From Mayamaea pseudoterrestris (taxonomy: Eukaryota > Bacillariophyta > Bacillariophyceae > Sellaphorales > Sellaphoraceae), in NCBI GenBank assembly GCA_027923505.1, contig BROI01000015.1, positions 434,001 through 498,000 of the forward strand: a stretch of DNA of 64,000 nucleotides, read 5' to 3'. Shown one piece after another: positions 1 through 9,200 of the stretch. The notes below the pieces were generated by a model. That model was not told the origin of the DNA. It was given only the letters and a program-made list of their open reading frames with translations, and ran no database searches. Each line of letters opens with the position of its first letter. Within the stretch, counting starts at the first letter, position 1. The position numbers were made by a program, and so were the translations under genes.

Positions 1-1
1 A

Positions 2-3000
2 ACAGAAAAACATGGCAATGTTACAGGAGAAGCGACATCAACAAACACGAGTACAACAGGCGTCGACTTGGCGTTGTCCTTTCAAGACAATGAAGGCTGT
101 CTCGACGTTTGGCGGCAGATTCAGGAGGTGCAGTCAAAGGCTGCCCGCATGATGCAAACCAAATCGGTTCAAGACTTGGCGGCTCAAGTGGCGGCCCAGC
201 ATCACGCTGACTTGTGCCAGCAGCAGGAACGAGACATGCTACTTTGGAATAGCAATAGTAACACGAGCGATAACGACGAAAACGGCAATTCACAACATTC
301 CTCGTCGCACGGAGGAAGCGAATCAAATCACCGAACATCGGAACTTTCAGTGGCATCGAGTGGAATGCATCATCAATCTTCATGGGCAGCAAATGCAGTA
401 TCTATCGAGTCCGCCAATAGCAGCAGCAATCACAATGGCAATAACGGCAACTGCCTCTTGTCGTCATCATCACTTCCTCAGCCTCCAACGATTGCAAACT
501 TGGAGGATGTGGCAGATTCGATTGCCACTCTGCAACACGTGCATCCGCAGCGGGAAGCGCTTGCCATGTGCATTGCCCAAGACGATTGTGCCTACTTGAC
601 GCAATTATTGGAAATATTTGCAGCGACGGAAGCTAGAGGCAACTACAGCAAACTGGCGACGCTGGCAGCTTGCGTCAAGACGATTCTGCTGTTGAACGAG
701 CCTGCCATTTTGGAATTGATTGTTACGGAAGCAACCCTATTTGAGCAAGTGTGCTCATGCTTGGAATACGATCCCGATTTACGGGAAAAGGCTAATCATC
801 GATGGTTTTTGCGGGAGCGAGCGCGGTTTCGTACGGTGGTGCCCATGGAGGATGACGACCTGGTTGGCGCAATTCATCGAAGTTTTCGCGTCAGTTATCT
901 GCGAGATACCCTGTTGCGACCCACCATGGATGAGTCGACTCTGAGCACGTTGACGAGTTTGCAAACGTTTACTCATGCGGACGTTGTCAAGGGCGTTACC
1001 ATGTCGCCAGGGACGGAGCTGGAAGGTGGGAGTTTATATGATTCGTATCTGGTAAGAGTCATTGATATGCTTTGCGCCGAGCTACATGCGATTTCCGCTA
1101 TGGAGTGGGCGCAACTCGAAACGCGACACGATGGAGAGTCAGCGAGTCACACAGCATTTACCTTGGATCCTTCCATTGTCTTCGACAAGTACGGGATCGG
1201 AGCGAGTCATACAAAGCAATATCTTGCACCACAGGATGGCTCGCTGGCGTCTAGAAAGATGAGAAGAAGGGGATGCTTATTGTTTCTGAAGGAACTTTTT
1301 ACCATGGTTCGAACTTCGTTGCAGCAAAGTGACAAGGATGATTTTATTTCCGTAATCTGCACCCTTGATATTGATCTTAACGAAGGCCGAGAAATTGCCG
1401 ACAACGTGTCGCAAACTAGTCAACAAGTTGAAGTCGGCAGCGTCGCGAGCACAACCAGGTCAGATCGTCTCGACGAAAAGCTTGATCAGGCTGTCAGTAT
1501 TGAACTTCACTCCTTACCTTCCCCGACAAACCTGCTTTCCATGTTGGGGAATGTGTTGGCCGATCCAGGAACCGAGTTGTCCGAAAAATGCGCTGCATTG
1601 GACATTCTTGCGGGAGTAGCTATGCACGATTCTTCTTTGATTCGTCGGCATTGTTTGGAGTTTCATACTTTGCGAACGAAGAGGCTACACGCAACGCTCG
1701 AGAATGTAAAAGAGTTGCCGTATCGACCCGTACCAAATGAACGAAACCAAGTTCTTTTTGTCTGTCCGCCGGACGACCTAATAATGGCGTTGCTCTACAC
1801 AGTGGCCGTGGAGAGAGATGCCGGCATGTTGCTTCAAGTTACGGAGGTTCTGCGGATCGTGCTTGACACTGACATGATGAATGATCAGGGTCCAGTCAAC
1901 GCCGGTGTTGGCGATGAAGCCGACGACCTTCCACATGGCCACGTGGGTCAACAGCCTCAGCCAAATCCTTTGCCAAGCCAACATTATCCCGGCTTATCAG
2001 GCGCTCCTGATCCAGTAAATGGCTCTGGCGAAAAGCACTTTCTATCTGTGTTTTATGAAAATTATGCAGAATGGCTGGTCGCACCGTTTCAGTTTCAAAT
2101 ATTGCGGCCTGCCCATCCGATACCATCTCATGTAATTCGGGATCCAACACAATCTGAAGTAATGCAAGAAATGATTCTGACCCCATTTCGCAAGAGTTTG
2201 AAGCTTGATGAAAAATATGTGACATTTGTTGTCGATTGTTCCATACGTCGAAGCTTTGCTGTTGAGCTTTTAAGCTTTTGTGTCCGCGCACATACCTATC
2301 GGATGAAGTTTTTCTTGCTTCGATCCAAAGTGATTGGGTCTGTGCTGCAGCTTTTGAGATGTGGCCAAAAGCAGGGCGTTTCGAATTCTCGAGCTTTAAA
2401 ACTCGCTGTTCTCAGATTCTTCCGCGCTATTCTATCGGCGAACGATGAGTCTTATCATCGTCACATAGTTCAACATGACTTGTTTGCGCCTGTTTTTGAA
2501 GCGCTTCGAATGAATCCCGTCGGTGACAACCTTTTGTCGTCGGCTATTGTGGAGATGTGCGATTATATCCATAGTGAGAATATCAACTCACTGGTCGAGT
2601 ACATAGTCAAGAATCACTTGCAGGCGAAAGACGGAGCTGTTCAGAGTTTAGAGGATGTTTCGAGCCCATATGTTAATACGCTAACGATGCTACGAAAGGC
2701 ATACGAAGAAAGCGAGGCGGCGAAGCGAAAGTCGGACTCTAATCGGCCAAGTTCACCATATGCTGCAGTAGATGCTTCTCCGACGTCTCCTCGGCACCAG
2801 CAAAATAGTCGACAACTCAGTGGACGGGCTTTAGCAGACCAACGAAAGTTTCGGGAACTTGACGAGGAAGAGAGTTACTTTGACTCTGAAGACGATTTTG
2901 ATCAAAGCGATGCACCACGACGAGCCGTACACCTGACCGGAGACGAAGGGAACATACATGACAATCCGGAAAGCGAGCTTCATCGAACGCCACGAATGTT

Positions 3001-3130
3001 CTCGCTCGCCCAAACAACACTCTTGGAAAATGATGGCACGGATTGTTTGGGTGGTCCAATTCTGCCCAAGTCTCCTCCGCTACATGACAACGAGGAAAGC
3101 AGGTGCGATCATTCTCCACCGACTGTATGA
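2..3130 (+). CDS. Protein phosphatase 4 regulatory subunit 3 (SMEK/PP4R3), 5' end outside the window
   Basis: Targeting subunit of the PP4 phosphatase complex; in other eukaryotes it acts in DNA repair, cell cycle and stress signalling in nucleus and cytosol. The frame is open to the window edge (1,042 residues visible), so the start lies upstream. The first residues, with LALSFQDNEGCLDVW, match the last strand and helix of the EVH1/PH-like domain of SMEK; about 90 residues of that domain are missing from view. A Ser/Asn/His-rich insert follows (about residues 70-150). Then comes the conserved SMEK core: IANLEDVADSIATLQ, CLEYDPDLREKANHRWFL and the VPMEDDDLVGAIHRSFRVSY region, followed by a long helical-repeat region. 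The C terminus is acidic and Ser-rich, as in the family. No intron is needed in the visible part. Family assignment is firm; the exact partner specificity is not visible. Confidence 0.93.
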   Translation, partial: TEKHGNVTGEATSTNTSTTGVDLALSFQDNEGCLDVWRQIQEVQSKAARMMQTKSVQDLAAQVAAQHHADLCQQQERDMLLWNSNSNTSDNDENGNSQHSSSHGGSESNHRTSELSVASSGMHHQSSWAANAVSIESANSSSNHNGNNGNCLLSSSSLPQPPTIANLEDVADSIATLQHVHPQREALAMCIAQDDCAYLTQLLEIFAATEARGNYSKLATLAACVKTILLLNEPAILELIVTEATLFEQVCSCLEYDPDLREKANHRWFLRERARFRTVVPMEDDDLVGAIHRSFRVSYLRDTLLRPTMDESTLSTLTSLQTFTHADVVKGVTMSPGTELEGGSLYDSYLVRVIDMLCAELHAISAMEWAQLETRHDGESASHTAFTLDPSIVFDKYGIGASHTKQYLAPQDGSLASRKMRRRGCLLFLKELFTMVRTSLQQSDKDDFISVICTLDIDLNEGREIADNVSQTSQQVEVGSVASTTRSDRLDEKLDQAVSIELHSLPSPTNLLSMLGNVLADPGTELSEKCAALDILAGVAMHDSSLIRRHCLEFHTLRTKRLHATLENVKELPYRPVPNERNQVLFVCPPDDLIMALLYTVAVERDAGMLLQVTEVLRIVLDTDMMNDQGPVNAGVGDEADDLPHGHVGQQPQPNPLPSQHYPGLSGAPDPVNGSGEKHFLSVFYENYAEWLVAPFQFQILRPAHPIPSHVIRDPTQSEVMQEMILTPFRKSLKLDEKYVTFVVDCSIRRSFAVELLSFCVRAHTYRMKFFLLRSKVIGSVLQLLRCGQKQGVSNSRALKLAVLRFFRAILSANDESYHRHIVQHDLFAPVFEALRMNPVGDNLLSSAIVEMCDYIHSENINSLVEYIVKNHLQAKDGAVQSLEDVSSPYVNTLTMLRKAYEESEAAKRKSDSNRPSSPYAAVDASPTSPRHQQNSRQLSGRALADQRKFRELDEEESYFDSEDDFDQSDAPRRAVHLTGDEGNIHDNPESELHRTPRMFSLAQTTLLENDGTDCLGGPILPKSPPLHDNEESRCDHSPPTV

Positions 3131-3818
3131 TTGTTTTATCAATAGCAACTGCGAAAACACTTTGTTGAGCTTGACGAAGCAAACATCAAGCTCAGTTGTA
3201 CAAGGCTAAAAGTAACACTGCGTGCGGATCTTTCTCCGACGTGGCTTGCTCGGTTAGCCGGCGGAATTTTAGTCCATCACGAAAACTACTGGAAGCTGAG
3301 TTGTGTCAGGAAAAAGAACAGCTTGTACTGCATCAGCTTTAGCTGCGACCGCTTCTGCAAGACAATATATACGTCACGAGTTTAAGAGAATAGAAGTTAA
3401 GATGAGGCGTTAGTTTTTTTAAGAGCTGCTATCGACATGGTTGCCGGTCCAAAAGGTTACATCCAGCTCATCCACCAATTAAAATACCCTTGCCTACCGT
3501 ATGAAGCGCATGCAAACATAGTACAGTGTTTACTGTCGAATGAGCCATGCGCATTACCCTAGAACTGTACTGAGTACTTCTGTGTGAGTGGCAACAGATT
3601 AGACCACGGATGGAGCAATGAGGCTATGAGTGCTGGAGCGACATCAGCTGATGATTGTGTACCCTCGCGACGTTTGCGATCTTTCCATTGATCGCTTCGC
3701 TTTGGCGCCTCACTGCTTCCTTCTCTTCATCATCTCGTGTCTAGCCATCGGATTTAATAGTACGTTTGTTTCCTCATTCATTCTGACGCCAACGCACAAC
3801 GCCTATAGTAGTTGCAAA
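3131..3818. other. Intergenic region between PP4R3 and the MIF-like gene
   Basis: This 688 bp stretch holds the 3' flank of PP4R3 and the promoter of the MIF-like gene. The frame of the MIF-like gene stays open upstream to about 3630 and would add a hydrophobic segment (HCFLLFIISCLAIGF) if translation began at an earlier start (3630 or 3651). Nothing else recognisable was seen. Confidence 0.5.
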
Positions 3819-4315
3819 ATGGCAGGCGACAATCAGCAGCAGCATCCCTTCTGTCATCTTCCTGGCGATCCGTCCTTGATTCTCACGACCAATGTTGATT
3901 TGGGCGACAAGAAGCTGGACATCATGAAGGCTTGTTCCAAGGCAATTGCATCTGCTACGGGAAAGCCAGAGAGCTATGTTGGTTCGTATTTCGTGTGTAA
4001 TTTGTAATAAACACATTTCACTTTCTTCTTCGCCTTGCACCAACTCTGCTTCAACTTTCTCGTGTGATTTGTGATTCCACAGCGGTCAGCATCACGGACA
4101 AGGCATCCGTCATATTTGGAGGTTCGGATGCTCCGACGGCACTTGGTTGTTTGTACAGCATTGGAGGCATTGGCGTTTCGTCCAATGGCCAAATCCAAGC
4201 GGCGGTGACAGATCAGCTTGAATCCTTTGGCGTTGCTGCCGACAGAATTTACATCAACTTTTTCGACATGGATCGAGCCAATGTTGGATGGAGTCGAAAG
4301 ACCTTTGCAGGTTAA
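3819..4315 (+). CDS. Macrophage migration inhibitory factor (MIF)-like tautomerase-fold protein
   Basis: Two exons, 3819-3981 and 4083-4315, joined across a 101 bp GT-AG intron (phase 1), give 131 residues. The join restores the MIF core ESYVAVSIT. Family landmarks are present: TTNVDLGD, FGGSDAPTALG, LYSIGGIG, and the C-terminal RIYINFFDMDRANVGW. MIF proteins form trimers and often catalyse keto-enol tautomerisation using an N-terminal proline freed by removal of Met1. Here the equivalent proline (in GDPSL) is residue 18, behind a 17-residue leader rich in Gln and His, so it would not be a free N terminus unless the leader is cleaved. The CxxC oxidoreductase motif of mammalian MIF is absent. 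A longer form starting at 3630 or 3651 with a signal-anchor-like hydrophobic segment is possible. The gene converges with the LRR gene at 4473, only about 160 bp away. Confidence 0.88.
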
Positions 4316-4472
4316 TGCGAAGAATATGTTTCGTGTAAGCGTTCTACAAGCGCTGCAATTACATAGTTTAAACTCATCGGCTGTTGTTGTACATCAATTG
4401 TTTACGTCTACATCGATGTTTGTCACGTCTAGTGTGAAAGATTGCGTTAATCATTCACTTGCACTTATACTT

Positions 4473-5915
4473 TTAGTAACACTCTGTGCAGCAACTGCAA
4501 GAAACCTCTTGACAGTCAGCCGTGAGCGCCTTGAAATCATACGCCGCCGACTGGATACGATCGCAGACCGTAGAAGGCATGGAGCCCGACAAGTTATTTT
4601 CGTAAAGCTCTAAAACTTCCAAGTCGGGCAAGTTGCTCAGCTCGGATGGGACTTGGCCACTCAAGCTGTTCTCGTACAACCAAACGCGACGAAGACCACT
4701 CAAAAGACCAATTTCTGTTGGAATTGGACCCGATAGAGTCGCATTAGTGATGGACAATGATGCCAAATCTGGATGATTCGATCCAATGCTTGTTGGAATG
4801 CTGCCTTCGATTGTGTTGCTGTCCAACCAGAGGGCAAAGATGGATGGCAAACTTCCGGATGACAGGAGCGTCGGTAGATCAATCGTCAAAAGGTTGCGGC
4901 GCAAGTAAAGGTAAATGAGGTTGGGAAGCTGCGCGATGCTGGAAGGAACGTCACCGCTCAAAAAGTTGGATTCGATTTCCAAATGAGTCAGCTTGGAGAG
5001 ATTTGAGAAAATGCTTCCGTCCATGGGTCCTTGCAGAATGTTGTAGCTCATGGTAAGCTTCGAGAGGCTCGTCAGAGCGGAAATTGAGGGCGGAATGCCC
5101 GACGTGCAAACGACGTAATTGTCTTCCATTAGAAGCGTCTCAAGGTTGCCAAGATGCGTGAAAGGTGTCACATTTGCATCTCCATCGACATATACACTAT
5201 TTGTCGTCAAGTCAAGCGTCGTGAGGCTCTGCAAGAATGCCATTTCCAAGGGTAATGTACCCGTCAAGGAATGCTCACGGAGCAAGATACCAACGACACT
5301 GCTGCCATCCTCACTGCATGTCACTCCTTCCCAGTCACATTCCGTAATGCTGCTAATCCAGTTGATGGAGCTTGTCCATCCAGGAATGTCTCCTTCTCCA
5401 TTATTCTTGATGATCTGCGAGTTGGATTGGCTAAAGGTGCTGTAGTAAAAGACGCCGAGTGCGTAGCGCTGCACCTTTTGCGCGCGCTCCAGCAAGGCAT
5501 AGTTTCTTGATCCAGCTACCCACTCCAGCGCAAGCTGTTGCGGAGTCCCGACCTCCAGCATCTTTGAGTCACCATTGAGGCCGTACGTATTGTAGTAAGA
5601 TAGAAGAGTGTTCCCAAACTCTTGCTTGTTGGTTTGGACAACATTGGCTGGAAGCTCCGGCACAAAGACCACCGGTCCATCGTTGCCATCCCTCTTGGCC
5701 TGCGCAGCCTTGCTGGAAGGAACGGCAATCGCTGTAATCAGCAAGACCAGACCAAGAAAACCTCCAAAGTAAAAGACTTCCCTGCGCGCATACCAAGGGC
5801 GGCGCGACCGATTGTCCAACGAACTGATCGTCTCGTGAAAGTCAGCCATCATATCAGCGTCGTCATCCTTCAAGGATAGTTCGTGAGTATCGTAAATGGA
5901 GTCGTTTGCATGCAT
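4473..5915 (-). CDS. Type II membrane leucine-rich-repeat protein
   Basis: Single exon of 480 residues. A hydrophilic, acidic N-terminal tail of about 65 residues precedes one membrane segment (VFYFGGFLGLVLLITAIAV, about residues 68-86), predicting a type II protein with the rest outside the cell or in a lumen. The ectodomain opens with the diatom LRR-protein preamble (RYALGVFYYST then CDWEGVTCSEDGS). About eight to ten plant-type LRRs follow, with GTLPLEMAFLQ, GPIPTEIGLLSGL and GQVPSELSNLPDL style consensus. It ends in a short Cys cluster (VSCSCCTECY). No kinase domain follows, so it is receptor-like only in its outer part. It resembles the LRR regions of the genes at 6222 and 22054. Ligand and function are unknown; a role in cell-surface recognition or adhesion is inference. 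Confidence 0.88.
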   Translation of the reverse strand: MHANDSIYDTHELSLKDDDADMMADFHETISSLDNRSRRPWYARREVFYFGGFLGLVLLITAIAVPSSKAAQAKRDGNDGPVVFVPELPANVVQTNKQEFGNTLLSYYNTYGLNGDSKMLEVGTPQQLALEWVAGSRNYALLERAQKVQRYALGVFYYSTFSQSNSQIIKNNGEGDIPGWTSSINWISSITECDWEGVTCSEDGSSVVGILLREHSLTGTLPLEMAFLQSLTTLDLTTNSVYVDGDANVTPFTHLGNLETLLMEDNYVVCTSGIPPSISALTSLSKLTMSYNILQGPMDGSIFSNLSKLTHLEIESNFLSGDVPSSIAQLPNLIYLYLRRNLLTIDLPTLLSSGSLPSIFALWLDSNTIEGSIPTSIGSNHPDLASLSITNATLSGPIPTEIGLLSGLRRVWLYENSLSGQVPSELSNLPDLEVLELYENNLSGSMPSTVCDRIQSAAYDFKALTADCQEVSCSCCTECY

Positions 5916-6221
5916 CGTAGAATATACCGGTAGATTGATTGATTAGCAGTCTTGTATAATAATCGACGAGAATCAGTGAGGAGGATCACGTCCGACTCGC
6001 AATATTGTGTTGCGCCATGGCCAAAAAAGATCGATTCAAACGCCGAGCCGGGCGACCGAAACATTTCGTCGCAACGGCTGCGCGACCGTTGAGTCGGATC
6101 CGATCAACGCAGGGTAGCTAAAGGCTTGTTGTCTGGGAAGTATATTATACACATCTAGTAGTAAAATGTATGCTTTAAATACTGTTTAGCACGCTTGCAT
6201 TGGTAGGTTTTATGCACATAG
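5916..6221. other. Intergenic region between two minus-strand LRR genes
   Basis: This 306 bp gap holds the promoter of the LRR gene at 4473 and the 3' flank of the giant LRR gene. I see no other feature. Confidence 0.4.
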
Positions 6222-9200
6222 TTAATTGTCCAAGCAAGCGGTGCAACAGTTTTCCGTAGGGCACACGGTGCAGTTGGCGTAAACCATCACCTCGCGACCG
6301 CAGAGGGCCGTCGGCAGCTGACTATCAAAGGCATTTCCAAACAGGCCAAGATACTGTAGCCCAGTAAGTGATCCGAGTTGCGATGGAAGAGTGCCTGTCA
6401 TTTCGTTAAAGTCGAGCTGCAAAAAGTACAGGTCCTTCAAAGCGCCAATCTTGCCCGAGATGGATCCAGCTAACATGTTATTGTTCAAATCCAATACTCG
6501 AAGCGACGTCGCACCAAACAGCTCACTAGGCAAGTCCCCTGTAAGCATATTCTTGTCAAGATCAAGGTACTGCAGATGTGGAAGGGAACCGAGCGATGAA
6601 GGGATTTCTCCTGTCAGCAAGTTATCGTCGAGACCAAGCTCCTCCAAATACGGCAAGCTGCTCAGTTCCTCTGGTATGCTTCCACTCAAATAAGTTTTGT
6701 CCAGATTAATAGCGACGACAAATCCCTCGTTGTTGCATCGAATACCACCCCAAGCGCATTCTTTCGAGCTGCTTAAAAACAAATCGCCGTCGCAAGAGCT
6801 TGAGTCGCTCTTGGCCGAGCATTTAGTCCATTCATCACCAGATGTTGAAAAGTAAAGAGTAGCCAAAGCATACCTTTGAAAGAGTAATTGGTCAGTAGGA
6901 CAGACAAAGAATGCATCTTCGCTGCTAATCCAAGATAAAGCACGAGCTTGAGGAGATGTTGAATCATTTATTGCGCTTTCGTTTGATATGAATGATAGAT
7001 TAGAGGCAATAGCTGCCTTTCGTTCGCTCGACGACATCATGCATACAGTCGTTTTTGTCGACGGGTTTGCGGTAGTGACGGCAGTCGGAGACGGTTGTCC
7101 AGGCAGTTGTGACGGCTGTCCTGAAGAGAGATTTGAATTCTCTTCAGTATTTAAAGCTGAAGGACTCAAGGAACCAGCTGCATTGAGCAGCGAAGTAGGA
7201 AGAAAGCTGGGTGTAACGGAAGTGAGCGCAAGAGGACTTGCAGTAGGTGCTTTACTGGGAGTGTCGCTCACTAGCTCCGTCGGGTGGTAGCTTGGTTTGT
7301 TCAAAGGGGACATACTCGACAACGCCGGCGAAAGCGTGAGTTGTGAAGGGCTAACTGATGTTAGAAACGTTGGGAAGTGAGACTGAACAATTGACGGCAC
7401 TGGGCTTGAAGGGTCGGATAAAGAAGACGTAGGGGAACGCGACGGCAAATCAGATGGTCGAGAGCTTGTGGCAGTGGGCATTCTGCTTGGAAGGTCTGAA
7501 GGTGCGTCTGATACAACCTTTGCCTTTGTTGGCTTAGAATCAGGTAAAGATGATGGATATTGAGACGGTAAAGCCGGCGTAGTGCTCGGAAAGTCTGATG
7601 GTGCATCGGACGCGGCAAGCATACTTGTTGGCGACAGGCTGGGGGAATCTGATGATACAAAGCTTGGAGAGAGCGATGGAATGTCCGATAATCCGATAGT
7701 CGACCTGACAGTCGGTGTCGTGCTAGGATCATCTGAGGGTGCATCAGATGCTAGTAAACTCGTTGGTGAAGGAGTGGGGAAGTCTGTTGTTCTATCGCTG
7801 GGTTGCATCGATGGTGTGTCGGAAAGTTTAAGGGTGGGAAGCACGGACGGCGAATCTGAAAAGAGTAAGGTCGGTACGAAACTAGGTCTATCCGAAAGCA
7901 ACTGATGGCATTTACGAAAAAGAGTCAGAAAACAATGGTTGACAATGTAATTGACACCGGTAGACAAAAACTTACCGCACTTGGAAAAGCAGTCGCTGTC
8001 GGCTCGACCGTCGGCGTGTCGCTGGGAACATCAGGCTGCTCAGAAGAAATTCCTTTTGGTGGGGACGTGGAGCCAGAGGAGGGATGCACACTTGGTTCAT
8101 TATCCGAAGATGCAGAATAGTTCTTGCAATCGATGATACAGTTTTGAGCCCGCTGGAAGCCAATGTTCAGATACGTCGCTATAGAGTCCTTGCAGTCAGC
8201 ACAAGGACAAAGTTCGACTGCGAGGCAAACAACAGTATTTAATTCAGCGCATGTGGTGGTAACCGTAGGAAGAGTATTAACGAGGCAAGAATCACAAGCG
8301 GTAACAGAAACATCATCCATCTTGGTGAAGAAACAAGCTTCCAAGTTTGCCTGTGCTGTCATATCATGCAATACTTCCCAGGTCGGTGATTGTGACGGAT
8401 ATGCGCTGCGTGTAATTATTGGGATGTAAGTTGGTTTGTCGGAAAGTATTGAGCGGACGCCCGACGGTGACCCAGAATCAGAGCTGCTTGGTACTTGCGT
8501 CGGCCGATGATTATCAGGGACGGAACTTGGACGAATTAATGCTTGGCATCCAACGGAGCATCCAGCGCTGGCTTCAAAGCCACACGTCAAATAGTTTTCA
8601 ATTTCCGCGTAGCATAAGTCGCATGGACACTTTGCGACGGCTTCACAAGCGAGTGACTCTATGTCGCTACATGATGCTCCGGGTTGGGGCAGAAAGTCAA
8701 CGGTGCAGCTATCACAGATTTCTGAACCAAGTTCGGTGTAATATCGTTGGTAGCATTGATCCAAATACTCGGGCGCATTGACGCATGAGATTGGTCCAAG
8801 TGTGGGACTACTCGACGGCAGATCGCTTGGTAGTAAAGTCGGAGCACGTGATGGCATTGCGCTCAGCGATTTGCAATCAACATGGCATCCTCGACTGCTC
8901 TCCAAGCCACAAGTAAGATAATTCTCTATCGCAACTTCACATGGCGAGCAGGGGCATGATTCAATGGCGTTGCAAACAGAATATTCTGTATCGCCGCAGC
9001 TATCGTCGTCGCTGGACATTGCTATCGTTACACATGCATCACATTTCACAGATGTTTCTTCATCCATTTCGGCATCGAAGCATTGGTAAAGGTATGATAT
9101 CGCGTTGGTGCACGACATGGGTCCAAGCGTGGGATGGACAGTTGGCGATGAAAATGGCCGATTCGATGGGAGAGACATCATCGACGAGGCAGGAGTTGCG

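Noticed and set aside
7925-7975. Reading the two parts of the giant LRR gene as separate genes, one ending at 7925 and another starting at 7967
   Set aside because: GTAAGT and CATCAG ends of a 74 bp intron join the two PSD tracts in frame, and neither part has its own good start or end there.
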